In this document: positions 35,736 through 48,981 of the stretch, one piece after another
Layout of the letters: each line of letters begins with the position of its first letter
Position numbering within the stretch: the first letter of the stretch is position 1
NCBI GenBank assembly: GCA_963693365.1
Contig: CAVNZM010000003.1
Location: forward strand, 3,844,001-3,908,000
Reading direction: 5' to 3'
Source of the DNA: Amoebidium appalachense
Lineage: Eukaryota > Ichthyosporea
Length of the DNA: 64,000 nucleotides
Position numbers and translations under genes: made by a program
The notes under the pieces: model-generated
Databases searched by the model: none
What the model was told of the DNA's origin: nothing
Seen by the model: the letters and a program-made list of their open reading frames with translations, nothing else

Positions 35736-35903
35736 ACGCACTATCACACACTATCACACACACCACACACTCTCCCTCCTCCCCCCCCCCTCTCTCTTTC
35801 TCTCTCTCCCCTCCCCTTCTTCCCCTCTTCCAATTTGGCTTTCTATCATTGCCCCTCTCACCCAACCTCTCCTCCCTCTCTCACGAGCCCCCTCCCTCCC
35901 CCT

Positions 35904-35938
<35 letters not shown>

Positions 35939-36178
35939 CGCCCATCTCCCTCGTCCCCTCCTGCCCTCCTTGTCCCCTTCCCCCTTCTTTCTACCAGCCA
36001 TCATCCATAAAAATAAGCACGACACATTTCCAAATTTCGAACCAGTTGCCACCACTATGCAACACGTTTTTCCTGCTCGTATTATCCACACACCCGCACC
36101 ACAACCACCACTAAAACACCCCTGTAACTTTTTGTCTGTTGTGACTCGCATGAACACTCAACTCAGTGCTATTCGGAA

Positions 36179-36213
<35 letters not shown>

Positions 36214-36549
36214 TCCACACACACACACACCTCCTCCACTCCCTTCCCCTCCCCTCCCCCCTTTCCTTAACATGACCTTGGGCCTTTCGATGCTGGGCTC
36301 TACTTATAATGCATACTATTTGTGTACCCCACCCCCACCCCCTCCCCGCCTTTTTTTTATTTTATCTAACCCGGTTATAACATAACACTCACTTCCCCCC
36401 TCGGCCTCCACCGCCTCTCTCCTCTCCCCCCCCCCCCCCCCCCCCCCCCCGCCTTTTTTTTTCCTCGCCGCCCGTTGGCATCATCATCAGCCTCTGTGAT
36501 CCTCACATACACACACACGCAAGTACGCACGTGCAAACCTACACACGTA

Positions 36550-36567
36550 CACGTGCACACATACACG

Positions 36568-36653
<86 letters not shown>

Positions 36654-36662
36654 CACGCACAC

Positions 36663-36720
<58 letters not shown>
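36550..36720. repeat. (CA)n array abutting the last exon of 7TM-RGS copy 1
   Basis: CA repeats with three CACG interruptions, ending in the CAG acceptor at 36718-36720. Confidence 0.92.
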
Positions 36721-36721
<1 letters not shown>

Positions 36722-37486
36722 CTCTTACTGAGAAACCAACCGAATCAACGTCCGGCGCGATTACAAGGAATGTCTCCCTAAACGGCCAACCCACACAAAC
36801 CCACCCACTCCCACCACCAACACAAGCAAAACCCACGGGCGCGAACATAAATTCCGCAATTTCATTCGGTGCAGCGGCAAACAAAAGTTCAAAGTCAATT
36901 GCTCTCGCCTCATTGGGTGGGAAGCCCCACCAACCTCAGGGGAGTCCTGAGATTTCGCATGGGGAGGTGCAAAGTGATTGGGCGGCGGCGGTGCTTGGGT
37001 TGAGTGCGGTTTTTGATGAGGCGCAGGCGCACATATTTCAGTTGATGAGAAATGATTCGTTTACCAGGTATAGGGCATCTAGACGGGTATCGGCATAATT
37101 TCTCTTTTTTTTATGTTCGCTAAAGAATATTTATAGGTTAGTTTTTGGAATTTATTTGAGATCATGTGAAAAATTGTTTGCTTGCTTCACCGTGACAATC
37201 TAAATGTCACTTTTATCAAACTAATGTGCTATGGTCGTCATCTGATTGGTTTTTAGTCGTGGTGGCTGCTGGTTGAATCATAGTAATGAATACATTCGCT
37301 TGGATGTGTCTTTGTTAAGTGTTAATTTGATGTGTGGTGCAGTATGTAACCATTTATGGCTGTGTTTAGAGAGCTGACCGGAAATTAGTTCTGGTCTGGG
37401 TAGTAGAGTGTCTGTGTGGCAGTGGTGGTGGTGGTGGTGGTGGGGGGGGGGGGGGGGGGGGGGGGGGAAGGGGGGGGGGGAACGGG

Positions 37487-37518
<32 letters not shown>

Positions 37519-38168
37519 CAAGTTTATGCCATCGGACTCGACGGTGTAGATGTGTGCGTTTACGTGTGTATTTGTGTGTGGGGGCGGGTGGGCCGCTGGG
37601 GTGGTAGGGCGGGCGAGGCACGGGGGCGGGCGAGCGGGCAGGTAAGGGGAGGGGGGGGGGGGGGGTTGCATTCTTTCTTTTGTTGCTTCTGTGTTTTTTT
37701 TATTGGAGCAGAGAGAGGGAGAAGGGGAGAGGGAGGGGGGGGGAGGGGGGGGGGGGAGGTAGGAGAGGACCGATGGCTTAGCCTGCGGGGGTCAACGGAC
37801 TTTGTTTTTGGCCTGAGTTAATTATCGTAAGGGTATTAGGTAATAATGCCCAGAATGACTGAACTTCGGCTTCAATGTTTAATAGATTATGAATATTGGA
37901 AATATTCCATCTGGCAATAAACCATGTATGCCTCAATCCGGCTCTTTATTTTCGTTTTTCCTCGCAATTCTATTGTAGGTAAAGACCATAAATTATGCCA
38001 ATGGGCGACAATCCCCCCCCCCCCCCTCCCCCCCGCCCCCTCCCCCCCCCCCCCGGCCCCAACATAATTCGAGTCGTTCATTAGCATCACCACCACCTTG
38101 GCAATGGTTGTTTTAGAGTAACGTTAAAGCTAGTAGTGCATGTCAGGCCTAGATATGTTTTTATAAAA

Positions 38169-38370
38169 TCAAAAAAAAAAAGCAGGCATATTCGACCAAT
38201 TTGAAAACAATATCATCGGGGCCGCAGGTGATGCCTTAAGCAATGATACCCTTATGGCGATTGCTAGCTCAAAGATTTCATTATAACGGTTCGTAATAAC
38301 ATCTAAAGTGTCATCTTTAGCTAGCGCTAAAGTCTCGCACATCCTATCTATAAGTGCAAGTGCTCTGCTG
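38169..38370 (-). other. Unidentified open segment, helical-looking, minus strand
   Basis: About 65 codons without a stop, in non-repetitive sequence, read from a possible acceptor within C-rich sequence on the right to a T run on the left. The peptide includes RMCETLALAKDDTLDVITN and AIAIRVSLLKASPA and looks helical. I recognise no family. It may be an exon of a lost gene, a retroelement piece or chance. Confidence 0.25.
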
Positions 38371-38679
38371 CATACCCCCTCCCCCCCCCCCCCTCCCCCC
38401 GGCACCCTCCTCTCCCTCCCCTCCCCCCCCCCCCCCCCCCCAAACAGCAGGAGGGGGAGAGGGGGAGGACCCCCCTGTTCGAGGGGGTGGTGTGTCTCCT
38501 CCCGCTGACCGCCGGGGTGGTAGACCCCCCCCCCACTCTCCCCCCTCCCCTCCCCTCTCAAACCCCCCCCCCCCCCCCTTCCTCCTCCCCTGCCCTCCCC
38601 CCCCACCTCCCCCGCGGAAAGTCCCACGGTTCCCTCCCAGCCGTGCCTGCGCACCCCTCTCTTTATTTTCCTCTGAAGC

Positions 38680-38680
<1 letters not shown>

Positions 38681-38730
<50 letters not shown>

Positions 38731-38734
38731 AAAA
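38681..38734. repeat. 40-base C run followed by A run
   Basis: Pure C at 38681-38720 then A at 38721-38735, one of many C-then-A junctions on this strand. Confidence 0.95.
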
Positions 38735-39639
38735 ACCACCACCCCCACCACCATCACCAACAGTTACCTCTTCCCTTCGTTTTGCCCAATGCTTCCAATT
38801 TTGTTTGGGAAGAGCTATCGTGCACAACATGTGCGTGTGTATGAGCGTTCGCGTCCGCGACTTGTGTGCCATGTAGACGTGTGTTGTCAGTAAAGTGGGC
38901 GTGTTTGACTGCATGTACATGCTCAAAACATACAGCACTGCCAATCAGTCTGTAGTGGTCTGTGTAATTAAACGTCGTGCCACATGTGCCAGTTCTATGG
39001 ACCCAATCCGCAAGAATGTGCGCTATGTACATGGCATTGCACGTGTGTGCCAGACAAGAGGGTGTGTATACATGTGTGGCCCACGGTGTCGCAGTGATGT
39101 TTGTGTGTTGGTGATGTATGCATGATCATGTGCTCTACCGGGAGAGAAGAAGGGGGGGGGGGTGGGGGGGTGGGGGGGGGGTGGGGGAAGGATAAAGAGA
39201 AGAGAGATGGGTTGCTGGGGTCGGAGGGTGGGTGGGTGGGTGGTGGGGGGCTGGCGGGGGGAGGGAGGGGGGGGGGGGGGGGGGGGGGGCGGATAAAGGT
39301 AGTAAGAAAGAAAGCAGTGATTCAGAAAGTGTGCCACGTGTGCGTGTACGCATCATTATGTGCCACCACCAAGATCAGCATCTATTACCCTGCAGCAGTC
39401 TGTGAGCATGCCGGAGAGTGTGCACCCGTGTGCGTATGCCTGCGGGCGCATACGTGTTTATGTGCGTGCTACGTGTGTGCGTGCCTGTGTGCACGATTTA
39501 TGGTTTTGTTTTTCTCTTGGCTATCCTGTTTAGTGTGTGTGTGCGTGACTGTGTCCGTGCAGTACATATATGCGTGTGCGTGTGCGTGTGCGCACGTGTT
39601 GGTGTGTATATTTTGGTGGGTGGGTGTATGTGCGCGCGT

Positions 39640-39670
<31 letters not shown>

Positions 39671-40345
39671 GGGGGGGAGGGGGGGGAGTGGGGATGCCTA
39701 GCTAGTGTAAGTAGGTCATGATCACCGAGCTTGATAAAATTAGAGGCTGTGATGATTATATAGTTAATATAGAGCAGCAATACGGTATGGCATTATAATT
39801 TAAGTTGAAGTCCAGTATATACAGACTCATGATTAGCCATTTTTGCGTAGGCCCTCCCATGGTGATGGTGGGTCCCCCCAGGCCCACCCACCCACCCACC
39901 CACCCACCTCCCCCCCCCCTCCCCCCCTCCCCCTCCCCCCTCCCCCCTCCCCTCCCCCCCCCCCCCCCCCCCCCCCCCCCCAACCACCACCACCACCACC
40001 ACCACCATTTACTACACCCGAGGCTCCCCGTTTCAAAATCAGACAGGCCCAACATGGCACCGTCATTACACATGTGCATGCGTCTGATCCACACGCTCAC
40101 ATCATTCCCGGCCACGCACCCCTCGCGCTTTGAAGCTTATTAATGACATGAATGAACAACCGTACACAACGTGACTAACATGTAGCTGGGCTGTACTGGT
40201 CTCGCTGGCAGCAGCCGCATGTTATTCTGCCCCTACCCCCTCCCCCCACTCCCCCTCAGCCCTCCACCCCCCCCCCCCCCCCCCCCCCCCCAACTTCCCC
40301 ACCGACTCTCCCCTCGCAGCTGCCCTCCCGTCCCCCCACACACAT

Positions 40346-40429
<84 letters not shown>

Positions 40430-42476
40430 CCACCCCCATTTGTCCCCCCCCCCCCCCCTCCCACCCACACACACCCAAGCCCTCCGCTTCCCCGCAGCCC
40501 TTCCCCCCCCCCCCCCCCCCCCTTCCCCCCCCACCCCACCTCCCCCCCCCCTCCCCCCTGTTCCCCCTCCGCACACACACACACACCGCAAATCGACTCC
40601 CATCCTCAATATCAGACAACCTTGTCCACGCCGCATCTACACGTACGTACATGTACAGCCACAGTCACCCACGTGCCCGTGACCGTGACCTACCGAACGG
40701 ATTTGTGTACGCCGTGATGCACATGAAAGTTTTTCTTTTCACTTTTTGAAATTCATTTATTTATGTATCTAGAATTGGGGGAATGTGCTGTTTATTAACG
40801 ACATGTGGGCTGTCCGTTTAATCGATCAGGCTGGGTCATCAAATTTGCATGTTCAGCTGCAGTGCCCGGCCCCGGGCTGTAGTAACGCGTACTTATCCGT
40901 CAAGTAGTTCGAACATTACAAACACTTCGTCATTAAAAACGTCGAATTCGAAGCTCGGTAAGGGGATGAAGTACTGCATTGGCGAGCTCATTACAGACTG
41001 AACAAGCATGTGCACCTGGCACCTAGATTGAAACATTTACTGATCCGCATAAAAATGGTATCATGAGATCATGGCTTGGAATTGTGCACGTGGCCATGGT
41101 ATGGTACCCCTAAGACTTCTGAATCACCACGTGCTCGATAGGTTACTTCCAACTTTTCACTCAATGGCTCTACCACAGCCAAAAATATATCAAAAACTAA
41201 CCCCTGAAAAAGGCTGTTGGCTCTATTAAGGCCATCCAGGCAGGGGAAAAGTTGACAAAAAGGCACCAGCCAAAAACGAATTTCACCCTGACCGCAAACA
41301 CTCGGCTCGCGTGACCCGCACACCATGTACAACCCGACCTTGTTCACGGAGTCACCCGAAAAGTTCGCCCACAGATATATACACATGGGTTCATGCAACT
41401 GTGTGTGTGCATCACATGATTGCATGTAAGTGGAAAAGACCTTTCATACCGACTAGATTTTTCTCTTGCAAGCTCGTGCCCCATGCACACATACATAGCC
41501 TAAGTTATGGATGCGCCCTAATGTTGTTGTACTTGAAACTGGCAGACATGTGAAGCTTCTTCGTCCCCTTGCCGTTCTACTAGACGTGCGTTTTTTTTTT
41601 GCCTAGGAATCAGGGCGTGGGATACAACAGTAACAGCCTGCCCCTTACAACTGACAGACAACTATATTAGACTAAGTGTTGAATGGATGAAAAAATGTCT
41701 CTACACGTTGTAGATTTACAGCTTAGTGGGCCAGTTTTCGGCTCGCCCGAACTCGCCCCCTGTCCTCAACCGGACGAATACAAGCCCTTACAGCTGCTGT
41801 TTATTCAAACGGTCCTTTCATCTCACCTGTTGCAATTCTTACAACATGTATCCTAATTGCTATGTATTGGAGAAAACGCAGACAGTTTCCGATTTCTGAA
41901 CAATGGCCCGTCCACACAGTTGTTCTCTGCAGGGCGGCGGTTTTTTTCACGTTGATTCAGCTGATTTGTAGTGTGCAGTGGTACGGCCACACTACAAACG
42001 TCATTTCCATGGGATCGTGCGGTTTCGTTTCCGAATATGGCCGCTACACAAACACGACAACCGGGGAGGAAGTCGCCTTCGCCAAGAAAAACTACCTTTT
42101 GGCTCTGTTTTTGACCTTTTCCTCGTGGCACATTTGCGTCTTTGCCGTGTGCTTCATTTTCGCTGCACGGTGCCTCAAGGTTTACCTTAACCACTACAAC
42201 ACAATCTCCCTGCGCCACCTTAATGCTTCTCGGCGCGCCTCTAGATCTTCTGATAGCCATGCCACTGCATCAAGAAATTCGTTGGCATCGGTGACCGTCC
42301 ATGCGGCAAATGCATCAAGTCCCATTCTGTTCCCTTCAAACCACATCGCTTTGTCAGACGCAAAGCCCAAAAGGTTGGCAGCCCCTCTTATTCTCCCCCA
42401 CAACCCCCACCACCACCACTCCCCTCCCCCCCCCTCCTCCCCACCCCCTCCCTCTCCCCCTTCCTCCTCCCCTCCT

Positions 42477-42532
42477 CCCCCCCCCCCCCCCCCCCCCCCC
42501 CCCGCGAAACCAAAAAAAAAAAAAAAAAAAAA
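42477..42532. repeat. C run then A run, copy 2 intron 1
   Basis: C tract at about 42477-42503 and A tract at about 42511-42531. A 41-base C run follows at 42874-42914, close to the exon 2 acceptor at 42950. Confidence 0.92.
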
Positions 42533-42872
42533 ACCAAAAAAAAACCTTCTTCCTCTTTTCTGCTCCTCACATCACACGATTTTGTGTTTTTCAAAGTATG
42601 TTGCACATTTTGAAGATATAATATGCAGTGGTTTTGCGCTGTATTGCTTTGGATATTCTTTTCTTTTTTCTTTTTTCTTTTTTCATTTTTTTTATTTTTT
42701 GATTTGAGCGGGAGAGGAGGGTGGAGGGGGGGAGGGGAGGGGGGGTGGGTGGGTGGGTGGGTGGGTGGGTGGGGGGGGGAGGGGGGGGGGGACGGTACTG
42801 CGGGAGCGAAGGGAATAGGCGCAGGTGGGGCAGGAAGACCAAAACATTGTGCTAAGTACTAACAATATCTCC

Positions 42873-42914
<42 letters not shown>

Positions 42915-43899
42915 ATTTCTTTCTTTCTTTTATTTTTTTAACAATTGCAGTACCGGAAACATACCCAGCTTCGTCAACAACCCCATCGGCTCCCATCTCG
43001 CGCCAAATGCAAGCAAACTTCAAACCAGCGCCGACATGTTACCCGAATCTCCCCTTCAAGACCCCATATTCCTGTCGCTACCTGGTGGCCCAAACATTCA
43101 CAACATCGACAACACGCCAAATTTCGCAGGAAAATCCATCAGCTTATACGGCGAGGAAACACAAACGTCGTCCTTGCGACACCTCGAACGCACTTCAAAA
43201 ATCCTGAAGTTCGCGTCCGAGTGGGGTTGCCCAATTTCCTACATTCTAGTTTTACTCGGTGGGGTTTTGCCATACATGGTTGGGTTGTGCATTGGATCGA
43301 CCGATGTTCTTTTCACGACGTATACAGTCACATCGTGGATTGAACTTATCGTAAGAGGGTTGTTGGTCCAGGCCTCGCTATCAGCGCCTTGATTCTCATT
43401 CGGTTTACTTCGAATATTCAAGATGTCTGCTGTCTCACCACACAGTTGAGGGTTTGCAACCCCCCCCCCCCTCCCCCCCCCCCCCCCCCCCCCCCCCCCC
43501 TCTCCCTACCTTATCCCACCCCCTCCCCACGGAGGTTCACACCTTGCCATTGTTATATTGCTGAAAGTAATCTTCACTTATTTTGGTTGGGAAAAGTTAG
43601 GGCATTTTTGTACACAGCATAGAAGTGAAAATGTGCACGTGTACAAAACCCGCTTCTAAAAAAAAAAAACAAAGAAAGAAAGAACTCGGATTCCACTTTA
43701 ACTTATTGCCTAACGCACAAGAACTCGCGGGCGGAATTCTTCGCGTATCTCGAGCGCGAATTTGCGTCGGAAAATTTATATTTCTGGCTGGCTGTGGAGA
43801 ATTTTCGTGCGCTGGCACTGAAAAAAGCTGCAAAGGCAACCGCTGAGAAGACGGGCTCCTTTGCTGAGTGTTTTAGGTCTCCCTCCGGCGAGTCAGCGT

Positions 43900-44640
43900 A
43901 TGAATGAGTTAGACCTTCGCTTTTGTTTTCATTTGGTTAGGCTTCCTTCTTATCATCCTTTGATGCAATTCTTTCCTTCTTTAGACCCTGTTCCCATTTC
44001 TAATATTCGTGCGAAATGTCCTGTACCCAATCTATCTCCCATTCAGAGATATCCTTTTTAATATTTGTCTCCTTTATTTTTCTCTTCCCCTATTTATCAG
44101 CAGTATGTCACCTTGGTTTCATACTCAATATCCTTTGCTTCATCGTTGGGATAAAGAGTATCATGGTAGGACTCTGGAGCCTGTGCTTCTTTTTATATTA
44201 GAGACTCGTCTATTTTCTCTACAATCGTTATGTAAATTAGCTACTTGTATTCATCCTTCCTCTCTTAAACCTACCACACTTGCCGATTTTGCCATTCTAA
44301 CCCCTTCGTGTGATATCGCTTGGAAATGTTTATTTTGGCGTTGTAACCTTAGTTTCCATAAATGTTTGTGTCACTTTTGTGCAGAACCTTTTTCTCGCAA
44401 ACATCTAGATAAATGTATTTATCTCGGATTCTTCCGTTAGAAATTCGAAGACTAGCTTATTTAGATAATCCTGATATTACTTCTATTCTCTATCTGTTAA
44501 ACCACCGTATGTTTAACGAGTTTTCTAGGGTGTATGATTATTTGAGTCGTTATCTCCTCCGTATCCGTGAGTAGGGATTTTTGTATTTTCTTCTCTTAGA
44601 TATCTGTGATATCTCCGGCTTGCTTCTCTTTCATGATCAT
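43900..44640 (+). mobile_element. Decayed retroelement-like fragment
   Basis: An AT-richer block in the intron between the two RGS exons of copy 2. One frame carries CLCHFCAEPFSRKHLDKC, a CX2CX7HX3C pattern like the zinc finger near the C-terminus of some non-LTR retrotransposon polymerases. Another frame continues as RRLAYLDNPDITSILYLLN and RMFNEFSRVYDYLSRYLLR. Frames shift and stops occur, so it cannot be functional. No polymerase core is visible, so the assignment is tentative. Confidence 0.35.
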
Positions 44641-44692
44641 ATCAATAAAGTCATTATAAAAGTACGTTTTTAGGCCAGAATCTGAGGTAAAC

Positions 44693-44842
44693 CCCCCCCC
44701 CCCCCCCCCCTCCCCCCCCCCCCCCCCCCCCCTCCCCTCCCCCCCCCTCCCCCCTCCCCCCCCCCCCCCAAAAAAAAAAAGGAAAGAAAGAAAAAAAGAA
44801 AAGAAAAAAAAAGAGGAATAGAAACGCACATGCGGACCAACC

Positions 44843-44875
<33 letters not shown>

Positions 44876-44895
44876 TTTTTTTTTTTTTCTTTTTT
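44693..44895. repeat. C-rich, A-rich and C-then-T tracts
   Basis: C runs at 44693-44768 with single T interruptions, an A-rich tract to about 44812, then a C run at 44846-44875 and a T run to 44890. The region 44900-45337 is AT-rich and empty. Confidence 0.9.
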
Positions 44896-45617
44896 TTTTC
44901 TCCCTATTCGTTTCTTCCGGAACGGGTTGGGGTTCGTGTAAAGGCCTCTGACAGGATCTATTAAAAGAAAGAACTTTTTGATGTTAGGGTTGGGGTTTGC
45001 GCCTATGCACACACAATCGAGTTTGGTATCTCAAAATTTTTTTTTTAAACCTTTGTATTTAGAGGGGCAACATTTAATAATATGCACGGGAAGGCCAATT
45101 TTACGATTACTGAATTTTGGCTCTAGCCAGCTCTAATCTTATTTTCAGACCCTTTTAGCCCACCATAGGAAAAGGAAAACATCACAATTTTGATGTATGT
45201 TCTGGGGGCTAGCCCACTAGAATTTTTTATTTTTTTATTTTTTATTTTTAGAATTTCTAGCGCTAGAATCTTAAATTCGGAAAATCTTAAATTTAGACTA
45301 CCCCTGGTACTAATCAAATCCCCCATGATGATTACAGGCCGCTATTGAAAGAGGCGTGTAAAATCCAGCAAATGTACGTTGCGAACGGCAGCCCCTCCCA
45401 AGTCAACCTGTTTCAACCGGCAACGTTGGCGATCGCAAGGACATTAGATGCTCTCACGGCTGCAGTGCGGAAAACTCGCTCGAAAAGGTCAATTTGCACA
45501 GACCCCCCCACACACAGCAATTTTTTCCTGAAAAGCTTACAAGAATAAAATAGAAATGGAATATCACTTCTTCTAAACCCCTCCATCCTCCCCCCTTCCC
45601 CCCCCCCCCCCCCCCCT

Positions 45618-45649
<32 letters not shown>

Positions 45650-46278
45650 CCCCCCGCCGCTCCCTCCCAACACACAAACACACATAGACACATACACAGA
45701 GTAGGATGGAAGAGAAAAAAGAAAAATGCACACACGTAATAAGAAAAGAAAAAAGAAAAATCACACACGATACGCCGTTACAAATACGTCTACAAATCTC
45801 CTGTTTTTTTTTTTTGAAAAAAGGATAAAAAGATGCACAAGTGTGCCAATCTTTCTTTTCTTTCTCCTCAGATGTGGGTGCTGCAAATACAAACACAAAG
45901 CCACCAATCAAAAGCTTCAGCGCAAACAGCCAACCAATCAAATCCATCCGTTGAGAGCGACGCACCTTTAAAGTCGTGGCGTGAAGTTGCCACCTATTGC
46001 AGCACTATGTTCGACGAAGCACAAACCCACGTGTACCGAATGATGCGAGACGACTCCTTTGCTCGGTTCATTTTGTCCAAATGCCCCGAAAACGAGGTCT
46101 GATCACAAAGGATATTTTGTATGCTGCATGAATAACCCCCCCCCCCCCCCCCCCCCCCCCCTCCCCCCTTCCCCCCCCCTCCCCCCAAACACACACACAC
46201 ACACAAACACACATGTGCGTGGACAAGTACATGCACGCAAGCGGCGTGTGCAACACACACACACACACACGCACACAC

Positions 46279-46317
<39 letters not shown>

Positions 46318-46318
46318 G

Positions 46319-46382
<64 letters not shown>

Positions 46383-47605
46383 CCGGGGCCTTTTTCCCAA
46401 TATGGATATAGAAATGTTATAGCAATATGCCCCCGTCTTTCCCCCCTTTTTGAATGAAGGATTCCGAAACATTCAGTGATAGATAATATAGGTCATAGTC
46501 ATTTATAACCGTCTGCTTGAGCGTCTTAACAGATAATGATAACCGTATTTAGCTATAATACGCTACTGTGAATGTTTGTAACTTAAAGTTGTGATCGGAT
46601 GCCATTGGATTGGCATTTTTGCGCTTGTTTCTCGAAAAGTGAGTCCTGGTTGGCTCAGTCACCACCAATGTGTGTGGTATCCGGAAGCTGTTGTCTTGCT
46701 CTTATAGAGAGCTCGGACCGTAGTAGAATAGAGTGTTCCGAAGTTCGTGGTTGTTCGCTGATTCGTTTAGACCACCCAGGCGGACTAGAATACATAGAAC
46801 GTCTACATCACCTCCCTGCAAGTGGTAATAAAGTGGCCTTGCAAGGCGGACAGAAATAAATCTCAATATTGCAGGACCGTACACTTTTATCATGGCTTTA
46901 TACATCAGCATCAGTTATTAATTAGATCGACTGCAGATACCGTAAAAATCGGTTCTTTTTTTTAGATTCTGCCCCCCGGCAAGTTTTCGGGGTGATCTTA
47001 TTGGCGGACGGATGAATAGATCATACTGGATGGTAAGATTCTGACCCCGACCCTCCAAAAAATTTAAGATTCCGCCCCCCCCCCACATTTTGGGGGGTTC
47101 TTATTCGCGGACAGTATCTGTATTTCGCCACTATTGGCCGGGTGGATGGGATCGTGGAGAGAGGGCGGGACGGAAGGGGAGGGGGGGGATCGAGGGGGAG
47201 GGCTCGTGTGAGTAGAGCTTGACTATCGATGTGGAAGTGAAGATGACTGCTTCGATCCCATCCTTTCCTGATGATACTGTTGGAGTGGCAAGTGGCTACC
47301 TGTCCAACAATGTGTGTGTGTTTGTGCTGTTTGGGTGGGTGGGTGGGGGGAAGGGGGGAGGGGGGGAGGGGGGGGAGGGGGGGGGGGGGGGGGGGGGGGG
47401 GGAGGGAGGGCACATGTTGCCTCAACCGGCGTCCCCATGCTCCTGGACCAGGCGGATAGTCATCACTAGTGCTATTGCGGTGATTTAGTAAAGCGTCAAG
47501 TGTGCTCATGAAAATTTACTGCTAGCACACGTGCAGTGTGCTAGTAGACTCCGCACCTGACGAAGTCTTGGAACTTGAGTTTAGGAAGTGATATTGTACT
47601 CAGCT

Positions 47606-47630
47606 GAATGTTTGTGTGTGTGTGTGTGTG

Positions 47631-47687
<57 letters not shown>

Positions 47688-47692
47688 TGTGT

Positions 47693-47742
<50 letters not shown>

Positions 47743-47806
47743 GTGCATTCGTGCATGTCACGTGTGTGTGTGGTGTGTGTGTGTGTGTGTGTCACGGTGT
47801 GTGTGT

Positions 47807-47857
<51 letters not shown>

Positions 47858-47921
47858 TGTGTGTGTGTGTGCATTCGTGCATGTCACGTGTGTCTGTGAT
47901 GTGTGTGTGTGTGTGTATCAC

Positions 47922-47954
<33 letters not shown>

Positions 47955-47957
47955 CAC

Positions 47958-48044
<87 letters not shown>

Positions 48045-48050
48045 CACGGT

Positions 48051-48140
<90 letters not shown>

Positions 48141-48170
48141 TGTATGTGTGTGTGTGTGTGTGTGTGTGTT
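47606..48170. repeat. Composite (TG)n array with repeated TATCACGG and CATTCGTGCATGTCACG blocks
   Basis: The block CATTCGTGCATGTCACGTGT occurs at about 47746 and again at about 47871. TCACGGTG occurs four times (about 47792, 47917, 47952, 48043), each flanked by TG runs. This shows duplication of longer segments of about 125 bases rather than simple slippage alone. Confidence 0.85.
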
Positions 48171-48981
48171 TGTGCGTGCGTATACATGTGTGTGTGGTGC
48201 AAGCTCAATAAAATATGAACGTTCTACAATTCCCAACATTAATAAAACATGTGGCAACAACACAACCGTTCTATTAAATCAAAAAACCAAAACAAATCAA
48301 CAACTTATGTTTTTCATACTCGGTGACTAAAATCATGGCACCCGTGTTTTCTAGATATATTTCCTTTCATTGTGTTCAACGTACATGTGTGTGTGTGTGT
48401 GTGTACATGTTTGTGTGTGTGTAATGTGTGTGTGTACGGGCCAAGTGAAGGTTGTATGCGTTTTTGTCTTCTTAGTTGTTTTTGTATTCTATTCGATTAT
48501 TACTTTGTGTGTACATGTGGAAAAAAAACAAATAACAAAAAAATTACCCGCAATGACCACCGCCCAGCTTGAATCACCCTCGCTCTAGTGTAAAAGAATA
48601 ATCATTATCAGCCACAAACCCTTCTAGTACACTCGCCCTAAATGTCATATTCACATTACTGAGTTGATTTAGTTGTGTTTCTTACTCTATTTTTTTTTCA
48701 AAAACTGTCTGCCTATAGCTATTAAAACATTAAAATGTACATGTGTTTGTGTGTGTGTGTGTGTGTGTGCCACAGGCCGGTGTGTGTGTGTGTGTGTGTG
48801 TGTGTTTGTGTGTGTGTGGATATAGAATTTACCGTCCTCATCCCCGTGTCCCCCTAAACCGGTGCTAGCAGACCTTTGAGGTTTTTGTGATTGGATTGGT
48901 AGTTCTATTACATTAAAAATTTCAAAATGTCGTTGTACCAATGATATAATACGTTGTAAACAAAATGTCGCCGAATTTCTC

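Larger units (their letters stand above)
37099..41682. other. Spacer between the two 7TM-RGS copies
   Basis: It contains G-rich tracts (37441-37480, 37640-37760, 39150-39290, 39650-39690), C-rich tracts (38014-38055, 38375-38720, 39905-39980), a CA array at 40341-40428 and low-repeat sequence from 40750 to 41682. A possible coding fragment lies on the minus strand at 38169-38370. No complete gene was recognised. Confidence 0.5.
41683..46102 (+). pseudogene. 7TM-RGS fusion (receptor-like), copy 2, disrupted
   Basis: Tandem paralogue of the copy at 30200-37098. Exons: 41683-42373 (TM1-TM3; a second Met at 41695), 42951-43451 (long loop, TM4, TM5), about 43675-43876 (first half of RGS, FASENLYFWLAVENF), 45338-45487 (middle RGS, LLKEACKIQQMYVANGS), 45872-46102 (last helix, FDEAQTHVYRMMRDDSF, stop TGA). 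Shared blocks with copy 1 include EQWPVHT and FPI(A/S)EQW. Defects are a frame break at about 41776-41783 matching a 13-base deletion between two AATAC repeats kept in copy 1; another near 43367 in TM5; no exon for TM6-TM7 between 43452 and 43675; and a phase clash between the last two exons. RGS core residues are intact, so a shorter RGS-only product cannot be excluded. Confidence 0.72.
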
